Assembly (NCBI GenBank): GCA_021234155.1
Contig: JAJEKV010000014.1
Coordinates: forward strand, 10,495,563-10,559,562
Direction of reading: 5' to 3'
From: Isoetes taiwanensis
Lineage: Eukaryota > Streptophyta > Lycopodiopsida > Isoetales > Isoetaceae
DNA length: 64,000 bases
The notes beneath the pieces were generated by a model that did not search any database, had not been told where the DNA came from, and saw only the letters and a program-made list of their open reading frames with translations. How positions within the stretch are numbered: position 1 is the first letter of the stretch; each line of letters begins with the position of its first letter. Both the position numbers and the translations under genes were made by a program. This document shows positions 11,701 through 24,404 of the stretch, piece after piece.

Positions 11701-13280
11701 TATGCTAGTAAGAAATAAGCAGATTTCATGGTATTTTTTTCAATAAGACCATACAACCTATATAAGAGATGTTTATATATGTCATTTCTCACATTTTGAA
11801 CTATTTTAAAGGCATATTTGGGGAAAAGTAGTGTCTTTTTCTATGAACCAAAGAAGTATATATGAAATGTTATGTGGTCTATTTATATTATGGCATGGCT
11901 AAATTTCAGAACATCCATTTGAATTCATCAATAAACATCACTAACTTAATCATTGTGGGGTTTTGGACCTATAATTATGAAGTTGACCCAACTTTTTATG
12001 CTCTAATGTGTTAATCCGGCTATTGTACATCATGTTTGAATTCCAAAAATTGCATGGTTACACCCTAGTTACACTATATGTAAGTTGATAAGAGTTATGG
12101 TCTATGTAGATATAAGTAGAACGCATCATTTATTACACACATGGCATTACGGATGGTTGTTATTGGAGCATTTTAAATATACTTTTGTCCGAATCAGATA
12201 GTAGATTCTTTTAGTAGATATTGAGGTTAACATGACTTATGAACACTCCAAAAAACATGAAACTATAGCTCGTATAGTTAGCAACTCGTGGCCACAAGAA
12301 TTAAATCAAAACTTGTTATAATGAGAGAGTAACAAATCTTGAACCTCAAGCAGCTTTTTTGACCAAAATAGGGTTTGGCGGCTTCAAAGAATGTCGATGA
12401 TAGCAAAAAACATGGCAACATAAAACTCAATGTGTTCTATGATAAACAAAAGCAAATACCTCCAACTTTAGCAAGGTTTAGGTCACTTTATGCTAGAAAG
12501 ATTGAAGAAGGCGCTACGACCGGGTGCGTAAACCGCCAAATTCTCCAATGTTTGAGCAATCACCACAAGGTATAAGTGAGCCCATTGGTCTTGAAATTTC
12601 GTGAGGTCATTAAGAAATAAGTGAAGACTCAAATGATGGTGGTATATTATAAAATTGAAATTTCTTTCGTGAGTTACATGGGTTTTAAGCGGCAGAGGTC
12701 ATAAGGGCGGTTCGGGTCCATGGATCGTGAATGATCCTGGGGACGTGTCTAGTGTTAATGGGATGTGGCCGATTAAGTGAGAGAGACGCCGGTCGCAGTT
12801 CCACCTCAAGTGTCGCGGAGGGTGGCACTTATATGGGCCAAGCGTCCGTGGGGCTGGCCTCGAGTACCACGATGTGTGGTTAGGGACATCGTGACGATGG
12901 ACGCCAGACCCCCAAATTTAGGGCACCATAACTATCTAGCCTCGCATTTTTGGTGTCGATGTCTTTTGAGAAGTTGTTATATACAATATTAGGTATCCAA
13001 ATTAGCCGACGGATTGAGGGGCGCGTGAAATCTGGCTACATTGGGCCAATTTGCCTCTTAAGTGCGCGAAACATAGCGACCATACCCTAACCTAAGAAAG
13101 ATATGATCCACAACCTAAGGAGCAAATGCAAAATTTAAAGGGTATGTCCACAACTTAAGGAGCTAATGCAGGAGATAAAGGAAGAATCTACAAGTCAAAA
13201 CCGACATTGAAAAGAATAGGAGGCAAACCACAAGACTCTAATGTGAGACAAGGCTTAGTGAAATGGCAATTGATATACAA
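8740..13280. other. AT-rich noncoding stretch (copy A)
   Basis: No recognisable gene was found in these 4.5 kb. The part 9,200-10,010 and the part 12,690-12,960 are richer in G+C than their surroundings and probably come from separate old insertions. The part 10,300-12,650 is strongly AT-rich with many A and T runs and no coding signal. The short open frames here do not stay open in copy B, which argues against coding. No terminal repeats or target-site duplications could be placed. Confidence 0.5.
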
Positions 13281-13636
13281 AACTTTAAATCTAATCCCTA
13301 TTTCACTCTAGCTAGATGCTTGTGCATCCCCTAGATGCTTGTGTAGCTAGTAGAAGCTCCTCAAGGCAATTTAGAAAAAACTTTAATCCCTATTTTCAAA
13401 TCTAATCCCTATTTCACACTAGCTAGATGCTTGTGCATCCCCTATTTCACACTAGATAGATGTTTGTGTAGCTAGTGGAAGCTCCTCAAGGCAATCTAGA
13501 AAAAACTTTAATCCCTATTTTCAAATCTAATCCCTATTCACACTAGCTAGACGCTTGTGCATCCCCTATTTCACACTACATATATGCTTGTGTAGCTAGT
13601 AGAAGCTCAAAAAACTCAAGGCAATCTAGAAAAAAC
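13281..13636. repeat. Minisatellite of about 126-bp units, three copies (copy A)
   Basis: Units start at about 13,281, 13,381 and 13,507. Each runs from CTTTAAATC or CTTTAATCCC, through CTAGCTAGATGCTTGTGCA and GTGTAGCTAGTAGAAGC, to CAAGGCAATYTAGAAAAAA. The first unit is shorter. The same array is at 29,462-29,818 in copy B, nearly unchanged. Confidence 0.88.
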
Positions 13637-14130
13637 TTAACCCGCTTATATTCAACTTTATAATACTCCTCAATCGAGGAAAAACTTAACCCCCTTATAT
13701 TCAAATAATAATACTCTTTCAGAATGGAAGCTCTATGCATTTCAAAAACAACACGAGTCTATGTTTGTTGCTAGAATAGGATTCAAGAGCAGCTCATCTC
13801 CTTATTGCAACTGGGTATTCAACTCTATAATACTCCTTCGTAATGTAAGCTCTATGTATTTTCAATGTAATCAACTCTATAATACTACTAAAAGCTCTAT
13901 GACTATAATACTCCTTTGTAATATAAGCCCTATGTATTTTAAAAACTCTATAATACTCCTTTGTAGTACTCCTATGTAATGGAACCTCCATGTATTTATT
14001 TTTCAAACCACCCGGGACTTGCTGCCAGAACAGAATTCATGAGCAGCTCAACTCCTCTATGTATTTGCAAACAATGCGGGTCTATATTTCCTGCTAGAAC
14101 AGGATTCAAGAGCAGCTGAACTCCTTATTG
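13637..14130. repeat. Degenerate short tandem repeats (copy A)
   Basis: The phrase CTCTATAATACTCCTTYGTAAT, followed by variants of GTAAGCTCTATGTATTTTC, recurs about six times at irregular spacing of 35-60 bp. The phrase CAAGAGCAGCTSAWCTCC also recurs (about 13,783, 14,038 and 14,107). It continues directly from the 126-bp array and is present in copy B at 29,819-30,303. Confidence 0.75.
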
Positions 14131-14156
14131 CAGCGGTGGTATAGAACAGTATGGAG

Positions 14157-14276
14157 GGGTAGTCTTCGTTTTGCAGCCCCCCCTCTGACGTGGCATTATG
14201 TCAGCCCTTGATTTGCAGATTGTATGGTCTAGATCCATGCCACGTCAGGTGGGGGGCTGTAAAACGAAGGTGTCCC
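14157..14276. mobile_element. 120-bp foldback MITE with 8-bp target duplication (copy A)
   Basis: The arms 14,164-14,196 and 14,237-14,269 are inverted repeats of 33 bp beginning CTTCGTTTT(G/A)CAGCCCCCC, with about three mismatches. They are extended outward by GGG termini. The element is flanked by a perfect 8-bp direct repeat, GTATGGAG, at 14,149-14,156 and 14,277-14,284. An 8-bp duplication suggests mobilisation by a hAT-type transposase. The same element with the same flanks is at 30,334-30,453 in copy B. Confidence 0.82.
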
Positions 14277-14622
14277 GTATGGAGACCCCCCGCTATGGAG
14301 ACCCTGCCTAACGTTCAATATCCAAAATTCCCTAAAATAAACATTATATAGGGAAAGGAAATCCTACCTACGGGTGATTTACAAAATTGGAACCTTATAC
14401 ACGTTCCAGAAATCACACTGATTAGACATTGCTTGGAAATTTAACTTTAGAAAGTCACCTAACTAAAATAGTTGCCCAATTTGCTTGCCTTCAAACTTTG
14501 GCTTTAGATGCCATTGAAGCAAAGCTTCAAATCTATGATTTTTTATCAAAAATTATCAAAATTAAGAGACAATCGAATGTAGAAATAGTGAATATAAAGC
14601 TTGCTGCCAAAAAATAATTAGG

Positions 14623-17585
14623 CTACGGAAGTGCCGCCTTAATCTCCATAATGTAAGACTTCAACGCAGCAAGTCCTTCCGCGGGAGAGCCACTTTGGCC
14701 AAGAAGCTTGACCACAGAACTCCCAATAATGACCCCATCAGCGCCCCAATCTACGACCTGGCCATAATAAAGATATCATTAACAAAAAGAAAAAGACATA
14801 TTTTCATCGACAAGCAACATTGAAAGGGCACATTCTTGTTGCTAGTAGCAAGATAAGCACATTTTAGTGATGATAAGAAATGATACATTTAACTAGTTAG
14901 TTGTTATCCATTAGAATTTGTACAAATGTCCAATACTGGAATATAATATCCTCTAAATGAACTCAAATGACGTGGTGCAAAAGCTTGAGTACTGCCTAGT
15001 TCAACCAAACTCAGACATCTCCTATATATGTTAGGAATCTCATGACATCACAAAAAGAATACCTCGTATACATTTACATAGGATGGATAAACTAAACACT
15101 TAATAATAAGCAACTGGTCCCAGAATTACATCCATAGATCTTGTATACTTCAGGAGAATTGTAGAATAATACCTGTGCTACATGCTCTGGTTTTGAAACA
15201 CAAAGCCAACGCTTATAGGCTTGTCTGTTACCTGCAGAATATAAAAAGAAAACCCCTTGTCAACATAACCATATGGCAACTGGACCGACACTATTATGAG
15301 ACAATGCTGGTAGACTGGATTGTCCTCCTACAAAACAAGAAAATACCAACATATACATCAAACGGATAAGAAAAATTGAGACAATTCATGCTTTATCTAA
15401 CAAAAAGCCAATACACTTTCGGTCAGTTACAATCTCATTTTGCATGAAGTAAAGGCATGCTGACTGGACAGGAATCTATATACCATTTTTAGGTCAGAAA
15501 TAAGCCTCTTCACTCTAGAATCCATGGATGTTCGTGCACCTGTCACACCAGTTATGCTCACCTGCAGAATATACAAAAACACATATTCAACTTAAGCTCA
15601 TCCATTAAGATTCAGCATACTATAACTATTACATATAGGTTGATTTTATGCAAGATTTCCTCAGGCAAGCCTGATGAACCGAGTGAAAACAAATATTGAC
15701 TCGTCCATAACTAAACCGATGATGCATGTACACTTTTGACATCCCTCACTTAGCGACATGCATTCATCTTAGCTAAGGAATCACCCTCAAGCACAAATCA
15801 GACATGAAATCGAGTTATAGCACACGATTCTCTGGTAGGAAATAAAGCTGACGTCTTGAGGTGAAGAAAACCTTTAGTAAGTAGCTGTCGGACAGTATGG
15901 AAGGCAGATGGGTTTCAATGTGTGTCATGAAAGGCAGGACTAATTTTGTTATCACATCAAAGTGGAACAACATTCTGGTCAAGCAATCTTAAGCCAAATC
16001 ACTTCAATAATGACTTCCAACAATGCCTAGAACCCAGCTTTTAAGCTGGAGAGAGATACCACTGATTGCCACATGTTAAGCCTAGTGATTTCAAGATCAT
16101 TAGATACCTGGTGGCACTTCTCTGAGTGCGAAAGTGCCCGCATACATGTCTATCTGTATACATCCGGCCTCCATACAAACAGAGATTAAAGAAGCCAACA
16201 CTGCTGTATCACAATCTTTCATCGCTAATGTATCTATACATATTCGAGCCTCCATACAAACAGAGATTGAAGAAGCCAACCCCGCTGATCACAATTTTTC
16301 ATCGCTAATAGTACACCTTTCAACTGAGAAGAGCAGACAGCCTTCTAATGAGAGCGACATAAATCTGCTAGATGTACCTACTTGATGTATAGCGACAGTC
16401 AAATAGACAAGTTCTCCAACCAGACTTCAATATGGCTCGCATGAAATGGAATTAGGGCAACAGCCCACAATCATTCATCTCAAGCATGCTGTTTCGTTTC
16501 CTTTTGAGTGCTTTAAATTGTTTGGTAACATCCCTGTCATGATTAGACCTTGGAAGGCCAAACTTTGTCTGAGGCATGAATTTTGCAGTAAAGGCTAGTG
16601 TAAGTGGCATATTCTCAATCAGAGTCATTCGAATCATTAGTTTATGAAAAAAAAAGACAAACGTTGAGCATTTCAAATCATAACAGGGAGCAGCTCAATA
16701 AGTTGAATAACAGGCTGGGAACGTGATTTTCATTGGATATGCTTCTGGAAGGAAAAAAAGCCTACAGAGCAGCTCAATCAAGTTAAATAACAGGTCTAGG
16801 AACGGATTTTCACTGGATATGCTTTTGGAAAGGAAAGCCTACAGAGTTTCTGATCCAAATTCGTTGATTTCTAATTGACACTCAAAGATTTGGCCTATAT
16901 ACTTCATCAAGTGCTGTGTTAGGGCCAGGATTTTGAATTGGAAGCAACTCTTCAAGCTCAATTGGCAGGCTCCATATAATGCACTATGATTTGCACTATG
17001 ATTCATAAGAGACAAGTGCTTTCACTCCAACAACTCAATTTTGCTGACGGACATAAGAAGAAAAAAACATTCGATGGGGAAAAACTTTTAAGCAATGGAT
17101 CACACTCAACCCTAATTATCCAGGACATCATTCTTCTTAAATCATGTCAGGAAATAGCACCCACATACATCCAAACATTCAGAGGGTTGACATCCCGTCA
17201 TCTCCAAAAACAATTTTGGTCTGCTTTCAACAGAAACAAAATCAACATGCATAACAGGCATGTAACATACGTCTTTTGACGTATTTGACTTCATAATCCA
17301 ACCTTATGTCAACTGTAGTAACTTCTCCATAATATGGTTGGCTCGTTTTTATCAGGAAAGCTTAACGATGCACCCTTGTCAAATGACAATTCGTTTGTTT
17401 TAGAGAGTGGCAAGATCCATGTCCATTGTTGTTTTGCTTTGAAAAATATAGTAAAGCTTAAAATTACACCTAAGACTAAACAGTCCTGGAAGGAACAGAG
17501 ACTCACCAGATACACAAAACCCTGAGAACTTTTTGCAATCTCCTCCAAATGCGTTGTAGAGGACTAGTTGGTGTTGCTAAAGTAT
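14623..17585 (-). pseudogene. Tryptophan synthase alpha, orphan 3' exons 6-9 (copy A)
   Basis: This is the duplicated 3' half of the tryptophan synthase alpha gene: exon 9 at 14,623-14,757 (intact: [18 protein letters not shown] to the stop), exon 8 at 15,173-15,231 (one base short, so GFGVSKP is broken), exon 7 at 15,484-15,561 (intact: [16 protein letters not shown]), and exon 6 at 17,507-17,585 (LATPTSPLQ ... [11 protein letters not shown], with small indels). Exons 1-5 are missing because the duplication breakpoint lies in intron 5 at 17,586-17,600. The fragment therefore has no start codon, transit peptide or N-terminal catalytic Glu. It cannot give a working enzyme unless it is a misassembled haplotype. 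Confidence 0.85.
16140..16310. repeat. Two-copy repeat inside intron 6 (copy A)
   Basis: CCTCCATACAAACAGAGATT followed by AAGAAGCCAAC and ATCGCTAAT occurs twice, about 78 bp apart. A second intronic duplication, around CTCAATAAGTTGAATAACAGG, lies at 16,690-16,850. Both are also in copy B (about 32,330-32,490 and 32,860-33,010). Confidence 0.75.
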
Positions 17586-17729
17586 CTTTAAAAAGAATAA
17601 TGACTTGGGAACTAGACTCCGTTCGCACTCACCAAGTTAAGGATTGCACAAACATGGGTTTCATTTTTTCCGTGGAGAACTCAAATACATCGTGTTAAAA
17701 TGATAAAGAAAATAATTATGTTTGTGCAC

Positions 17730-18110
17730 ATTTGCGTAGGCAAAAAAACCCTCTTCTTCATATTCACCTTCTTGTCAAATTATCCAAAATCCGGATCCTC
17801 ACAAGGAAGATACTATTCTTCCATACCCTTGGCTCCTCTAAAAAATTCACTGTGACAACTTTTCCACTACCATGTTGTGCGCCATTCTCCATACTCATAA
17901 AAATGGTTGCTTCAAAGTTTCTAACCCTGTTGCAATCTCTACCGCCTGCTCATCGCATTGCAACCCACTAAACGAAATGTACAAAACAGTAGGCTTTCTT
18001 TTGGAATTTAACCACTCTGTGCGAAGCGAAGCATTACAAATGGCCGTGCCATAGCCCCATGTCCATTGTCTTAGCCGAGTTATCCCGTTCAAGCGTCCGC
18101 GACCCATACA
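17730..18110 (-). pseudogene. UDP-glycosyltransferase fragment (copy B)
   Basis: This is the counterpart of the copy A fragment. The minus strand reads EWLNSKRKPTVLYISF, then an altered stretch, then DEQAVEIATGLETLKQPFL in one frame. Here the N-terminal and C-terminal parts are in the same frame, whereas copy A is split, so the disabling differences are not shared. The PSPG box is absent here too. Confidence 0.78.
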
Positions 18111-18414
18111 ACTAAGTGACCCATTCATTTACTGGAACGGAAGGTTTTTATAAGTCCGGTGTATATCTTAGGTATATTCTAGCATATGCTTAGAATATGC
18201 CGTAAAACCCACATGATAGAGGGTTTGCCCCCTAGGGCAACCCAATAAAAAGAGGAAAAGAAGAAGTAGGAGGAGCCCAACCTTCTAGATCCAAACCCGG
18301 ACATATATAGTACGGGAAGTGAGTCTTGGAAGCAGTCTCAAAGTGAGTCGGACCTTCATAAGGCAGGAGAACAGAACCGTAAGGCGAGGGACTACCAAAA
18401 AAAGGTTGATTTTG

Positions 18415-19200
18415 CCATGAGAAATGTGTGGAAAACTTGAAAATTGGGGCAGTTCTCCTGGAAGGATGAAGTCGAGGAAATGGAAGCTAAAGCTTGGTTG
18501 GATGAAATGGAAGAATTTAGAAACTCATCGACATGAAAGACAAGGACATAGGAAAGTAACAACAACAAATCTAATTAGGCAAGCCCGTATTTGGTGGAAG
18601 GATATGCCAAGTCAAACAAAGTGGGAAGGAACAATTGCGCATTCAAAACCTTCAAGAAGCTTTCCGCAAGCATTATGATCCAAGGTACCACATTAGCGAG
18701 GTAGATTCAACGGTTTATAGGCTTGACTAGGGAAATTATCAAATGGCCAAATATACGAGGTGAATTTATGAGGCTAAGGCTAAAATGTTCCTATGATCAG
18801 AGAGGCGGGAAATTTTGGATGGCTATATACAATAACATTAAGAGATTGGTATATTTCATCAACCCAAAAGAGTTAAGGATGCCAAAGACAAGGCATTAAG
18901 TTTGGGAGAAATCACAAACCCCCCAAGAAACAATCATTCTACAAGGGGAAAGCAACAGGGCTCTTTTATCAACCTATAGGCATCCTCCACACCGCTAGTG
19001 GCAATAGTCTCGGGGAAGTCGGATAGGAAAGGCTCATATGGGGAGGCAGGCAGTGGGGAGTCCTTGGGGGGAAGTCGTTGAAATTCTTTTTTGGATAGTA
19101 TCCCCAAGGAAAGAGGGAGGAATGCATAAAAGAAGAAACTATGTTTCATGCTTCTAAGCCGGGTCATCGACATATGATTGCCCCCTTTGTGACGCAAGCA
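18415..19200 (+). pseudogene. Ty3/gypsy gag remnant (copy B)
   Basis: MCGKLENWGSSPGR opens a 84-codon frame that drops out of register with copy A after about 15 residues. ARIWWKDMPSQ and the CCHC region (KLCFM..., AGSST) are recognisable only by comparison with copy A. Small deletions at purine runs and CAG sites account for the frame changes. It is non-functional as written. Confidence 0.72.
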
Positions 19201-19289
19201 ACACTTGCAAAACTCATTGATTAGGAATTACCAACGGAAGTGGACGACAACGAGGCGACCAACAAGAGTCACAGGACTATATAGAAGGC

Positions 19290-20635
19290 GAGAATGCAGG
19301 CAATGATGATTTAGGTGATGTCAAAAATTAGTCCACTACTATCTCGGCGGAGGGCACCATTGATAAACTAAGTCCTGTAGTCCAGATAGATACATGTAGC
19401 TCGTATAACTTCATCTCTTCCAGGTTGGCGCTTTATTGAAATCTAAGACCCTTAATTCCAAATCCAGTCGGGTCAACATTGTAAGTGGTACAATTTGCCA
19501 AACAAGGGTAAGAAAGTCAATTTTGATATAGACCTTAGTAGAACTAAATTGACTATAGGACCCAAGTAATAGATATTAGTAAATACGACCTCATAGTGTG
19601 AATGGAGTTCTTAAAAGTCGACTAAAGTTATGATTGATACCTTGAAACCTGAAATCTCGATCTCAAGACCCGATGAAAAACCGCTGTAGTCAAAGGGAAG
19701 AAAGTCCTTTCCGTCATGCGATGTATCTCTTTGAAGCAATTACATAAGAGTTTAATGAAGGACAAAGTGGAATATATCCTTGGGCTAGAAACCATTGAAC
19801 CGGTCAAGAAAAAAGCAAGGTGAGACAAGTTTGCAAAGAGTTGCCCAAGCCGGTTGGAAGGCTAAGCAAGGAATGTCATGATGTCTTTTGGATGAGATCC
19901 ATTGTTACCGCTTTATAGAGGCGTGGGAGCGCGAGATCACACTAACATGGATTAACCCCTGCTCGGCAAGGCCCCCATGTGATGAGCACCCCGAGCTGCA
20001 GGGCTCAAGAAGCAGTGCAATTGCTTGAACTTAGATTCATCGAGGCAAGCGCGGTCACCCTTCGAGGCACCCATTTCTTCAGAAAAAGAAAAGATGGAAG
20101 TCTAAGGATGTGCATAGACTACCATCGCCTGAATAAAAGCCGATGGTAAATAACAAATACATTTTGCCTAGAGTGTATGACGATGGATCAACAAGGGACA
20201 AAAAGTATTTCCAAGGTAGATTTGAGATCCGTTACCATCAGCATAAGAATCAAGGAAAAGACATCCATAAGACCGCCTTTAGAATGCGGTATGGGCATTA
20301 CGAGTTCACAACATGCTTTTGACTTATCAATGCACAGAACGTTCACATGACCTCCTGAGCGACATTTTTAGGAAGTTCTTGAGAGTTAAGTCATCATCTT
20401 CTTCGTGACATCCTCATCTATAGCAAGTCAATCAAGAACATGTAGCACATCTAAAAAAAAGTCTTGAAAAGCTAAGACGGCCTTTGCTTGTTTGGCAAGC
20501 TTTCTAAGTGCCATTTGCTACATCCAAGGCCGAATACCTTGGCCATGTTGTGTCGGGTCAAAGGTATAGCCAGGACCTCAAAGATAGAAGTCATAGTACA
20601 TTGGTCAGCACCAAAGAATGCACGCCACTGGTGGG
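19290..20635 (+). pseudogene. Ty3/gypsy protease and RT remnant (copy B)
   Basis: The segment is collinear with 3,060-4,435 but far more damaged. Where copy A has CAG or CTG (ATGCAGTGTATC, GTCAGTTGC, CCAGAGCTAG), this copy has CGA, CGG or a deletion. The 208-codon frame of copy A is broken at several such sites. The protease-like DTCSSYNF is still readable near 19,388. Because copy A translates through these sites, the copy A bases are probably correct. Confidence 0.8.
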
Positions 20636-20643
20636 CATCCTTG

Positions 20644-20644
<1 letters not shown>

Positions 20645-20684
<40 letters not shown>

Positions 20685-22378
20685 GAAACGGCGGAGAGAT
20701 TGTATTCTTGTATAGGAAAATTACATGATCATGCAAAAAACCCGAGTAGGTACCCTACTCCTGGGAAAAAGTAGATAGCTATTCGCCATCATAGGCCCTT
20801 CATGGAGGGCACTAAACAAAACTCAAAATAGAAACCACTTTAAACTTAAAGTTCAGAAACAGAACTAAACAAAGCAGAGACTACTGTGCCATGGACTGTT
20901 CACAGTATATCCGGGACTCCATCCAGTGAGATGATTGCAAAGGCCTCATCTGTATAGATGAACATCATGTCATCAAGCTCGTTAGGCCCATAGCCAGTGG
21001 AGTCCAGCAAGTGCATGATCCAGGAATCACGGGCATCTTCATGGATTTTCTTTTTGGCCAGAAAGTATGGTTTAATTTCCTGATTAAACCTCCAGATGTC
21101 TTCATCTGCCAGCAGCCTCTCAAAGGTGATACACTGATAACTTCAGTCTTTACCCAAAACAGGGCGTCAATGACTTCTTGGTTGGAAAGTGGGACTGTGT
21201 TAGGATCCACTTCACGTACATGTCCCCCCGCATAATGTCGCTTCAGCAGAAATTCTGTCAAGAACAATATCCAAATCATTAAATAGAATTGCAAAAAATT
21301 GAAAGAAACCATTGAAGGTTCCTAAGGAATCCCATTTTCGATCATATTTTAGACCATTGTTTGCCCTATGGGCCATGGCTGCCTCAGCTAGGAGGATCTG
21401 GACAGAAGCTTTAAGTTCAGATAGGCTCGGGGCCAGTCCTTCAATAGCCACTGCATTCCTATGTTTCCAAATAGCCCAACAGGATAAAGTATTTAGAGTA
21501 CCCTTAAAGGATGATGTATTGTTGAGAAACTGCAGCAAGGAGGCATCATCAGTGGGTACTTGTTGTAACAGAGGTCTAATCCATTGCCAGAATGGAGCTA
21601 ACCAGGGGCAGGTGAAGACATGGGGGCTCGTTTCAACCTGACCACAGCCTAAGGGGCACATACCAGATATGTTGATGTCAAATTGGGCCCTATAGCTGTT
21701 GGTTTTAAGGCTCTGGTTAAGTAGCAACCATCTAAAGAAGATGACCTTATTTGCACACTGAAGCTTCCAACCCTGTCTAATAATTTGTACAGCTGTATCT
21801 TGTTGACAATTCCAGGTTCTACTAACTTTGAGTTGACTTTTGTCAAGTAACAGACTATAGATCAGAGATACCTTATACCCCTGACCATCAGAGATCCAAT
21901 TATGAAGACAGCTGTCGTTTCCCCTGGGATGCCTGGTGACTAAAGAATAGATTTTTCTATTGGTCTCTGTATCAGGAAGCCGAGTAGTTAGCTCACCCCA
22001 TTCTCTCCATGTCCCATTATTCCTTAGGGAGCCTATGGTGTGTAGCCCAGCCAAGCACCATTCCTTATATTTGAGGGCGTGCTTGAGGGCCAAACATCCT
22101 TGATCTTCACTTACCAAACTCTGAAGGCCAAAAGAAACCATGATTGTCATTGACCGAGTCCAACTTCCTTGCTCGGAAGCATGAGGAGACCAAATTCCAT
22201 GCTGAGAGAATACGCTTCAGGATTTTAGATGTGCCAGGGGAGGCCTTAATCTGGTAGAATGCTGAGTCCGGGAGTTGATGAGGAAGAGAAGGGGCACCTA
22301 CTATAGTTGTGGTCCCTAACCAGTATTTCAGTATTTCACCAAGAATAAGAAGGTGAAAGATTGGGTGCCACATTGGGT
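20645..22378 (-). mobile_element. 5'-truncated LINE, ORF2 C-terminus open (copy B)
   Basis: The poly(T) run is 37 bases (20,647-20,683). On the minus strand 22,150-21,212 is open for 312 codons. In order it reads WCLAGLHTIGS, NCQQDTAVQIIRQGW, VIFFRWLLLNQSLKTN, CPLGCGQVETSPHVFTCPW (the zf-RVT zinc-binding region), CWAIWKHRNAVAIEG and a C-terminal tail. A further 88 codons (22,373-22,107, MWHPIFHLLILGEILKYWL) continue upstream in another frame. The reverse transcriptase and endonuclease are missing, so the copy is not autonomous. This copy keeps CAG/CTG sites that are altered in copy A. Confidence 0.88.
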
Positions 22379-22379
22379 A

Positions 22380-24015
22380 GAATGTTCAAGTTCCATTTGA
22401 AAAGCTTAAGGAAGCTTTGACAACAAGACCGGCATGCTCACCCTACCGATCAGGATAAGGATAAGCTTGTAGCTACTGATGCAAGTAAGATAGCCTGAGA
22501 TGGGTTCTTATGCTTGGAGGGAAGGATGGTAGCCTATGATTCAAAGAAGATGAACGGCGATAGCAACGCTACCCAACACATGATCAAGAGCTTCTAGCGG
22601 TAATAAGAGCTCTTCCCATTTGGAGGCATTACTTGCTTGGAAGAAGGTTTCAGTTAGATACTGACCATCAAAGCCTCCAATATATATTCACACAACCAGT
22701 CCTCAATTTGAGGCAAAGAAGATGGATGGAGTTTCTTGAGGAATATAACTTGAGATAGTCTATAAACTAGGCAAATTTACTATGGTTGCCGATGCTCTCT
22801 GATTTTAACCATTGGACTTCGAGTGCATTGCAATGCTATCTCCACTCTATGCAGCAAATTTGGCAAGAAGATCAAGAGGTTCTCATCTTCAAGCAAAGGA
22901 TTCAAGGAAGTTTGGGCTATCTTGTGCAAGGAAGCAAGATCAGATAAGGAAAGAGTAGTTTGCAAAAGATATAAGAAGGAAGGCAATCTTCTATACCACA
23001 TGGACAAACTTTTATGCGTTCGGAAGCATCCGGAGTAAGGAAGTTAATTCTTCATGATACTCATAATAGCCCAATAGCCGACCATGCGGGGTTCATGAAA
23101 ACTTATTTCAAGATAAGAAGTAGTTACCACTTGGCCCGACATAAAGAAGGAAATAGCAACTACATTCGTAATGTCCGCCTTTGTGTCGAAATCGAAAGTC
23201 GAAAGCAGCTTGAATTCGAAACCTTGGAACCCTTAGCGGTGCCAACCACTAAGTGGGAGGTTGTGAGTATGGATTTTATAATCGGGCTCCCAAGAAAGCA
23301 AAGGGGCCATGATGCCTTAATGGTAGTGGTTGACAAATTATCTAAGATGGCTCACTTTTGCCATGTCGAACCACTTTGATCTGACCTTGATATCTTTTGC
23401 CTTGCTCTTTGCAAAAGAGTTTTAGATTGCATGGGATGCCAAGGAAAATCATCTCCGACATAATCCCAAGTTCATAATTGCCTTTTGAAAGGACTTCTTC
23501 AACACGATCCGGACTTCGTTGTCCATGAGTACAGCATATCGTCCCAAACCGATGGACAAACGGAGCATAAATCGAATTTAGTAGACATGTTGAGGGAGCT
23601 ATGTGTGGAACAAACAATAAAATGGGGTGACTATATTTAGTTGGTAGAGTTTACATACAATAGTACCAAGCAAGAATCATCACAAATGTCCCCCTTCATG
23701 ACTAATTATAGTTATCGCAAGACTTGACATTAGACACTTGACATAACCTAGCATCAAAAGTTGAAGTTTCTCAACAAATGTTGGACGATATGCAACAATT
23801 AGTTGAAGAGGTTAGAGGCTATCTTTGGCACCAAGTAGTTGGGCGTAAGAGCTTTAACAGATAAGCATAGGACCGAAAGAGAATTCAAAGTTGGGGATAA
23901 TGTTTGGATCAAGATTAAGGTTAAGCAAAGCAAAGCTTGAATTGGGAATTGCAAGAAGCTTACTCCCAAGATGGGTGGGACCTTTTCAAGATTATAGAAG
24001 CGGGTAGGAGAGTGT
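22380..24015 (+). pseudogene. Ty3/gypsy RNase H and integrase remnant (copy B)
   Basis: Collinear with 6,180-7,820. The stretch 23,014-23,379 is open and joins the zinc-binding domain (LILHDTHNSPIADHAGF) to the start of the integrase core (KWEVVSMDFIIGLP) in one frame, which copy A does not. The second Asp (IISDI) and the C-terminal FKVGDNVWIKIK are in other frames. It is a dead pol remnant. Confidence 0.82.
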
Positions 24016-24400
24016 AAAATGGGTTAACCATCATGTTCGAGCATGTGATTTGATTTCATCCAAATCATCGTGGGCTTTTCGGTTAGGATGCAAAACTACC
24101 ACTCCAGGTAGTGGGTTCAAGTCCCGCTCGGACCCTTAAATGTGGCGGTATGATTTGGATAACTCATGCCCTACTTTGGTGTGGGCAACATGTAATAGGG
24201 TTGGGGTCCGGATGGTTGTTGTCACCTCCTTGGTTTTGATTACCTTGCGGGTCGATTTCAAATCCCCCCAAATTCCCAGTACGCAAGCCTTCAAGGAGGG
24301 CCTTTAGGGAGGATAGTGTGATGATTAACCATCAGTGCGAGCGTGTATCCAAATCATCATGGCTTTTTAGGTTAGGATGCCAATGCTTGGAGATCTAGCC
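24016..24400. repeat. Direct repeats with tRNA-like B box (copy B)
   Basis: Counterpart of 7,816-8,192. GGTTAACCATCATG near 24,020 and GATTAACCATCAGTG near 24,325 head the two repeats. GGGTTCAAGTCCC (B box-like) is retained near 24,113, and the CTACC/GGTAG stem has a shorter loop than in copy A. Confidence 0.4.
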
Positions 24401-24404
24401 CCCT

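Larger units (their letters stand above)
1364..17597. repeat. Copy A of a 16.2-kb direct tandem duplication
   Basis: The whole interval is repeated in the same order and orientation at 17,598-33,752. Paired landmarks keep a near-constant offset: 1,370 with 17,603, the LINE poly-T start 4,451 with 20,647, the MITE start 14,157 with 30,334, exon 9 lower edge 14,623 with 30,800, and exon 6 lower edge 17,507 with 33,664. The offset drifts from 16.23 to 16.16 kb through small indels. The left edge lies in ttAGAATGacttggg and the junction with copy B in aaAGAATaatgacttggg, so breakpoint microhomology is about six bases. The unit holds a UGT fragment, gypsy plus LINE, a PPR remnant, noncoding DNA and the 3' exons of tryptophan synthase alpha. 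Confidence 0.93.

Noticed and set aside
13281-14130. CRISPR-like array
   Set aside because: Units are about 126 bp and contiguous, without regular unique spacers, in a plant nuclear context.
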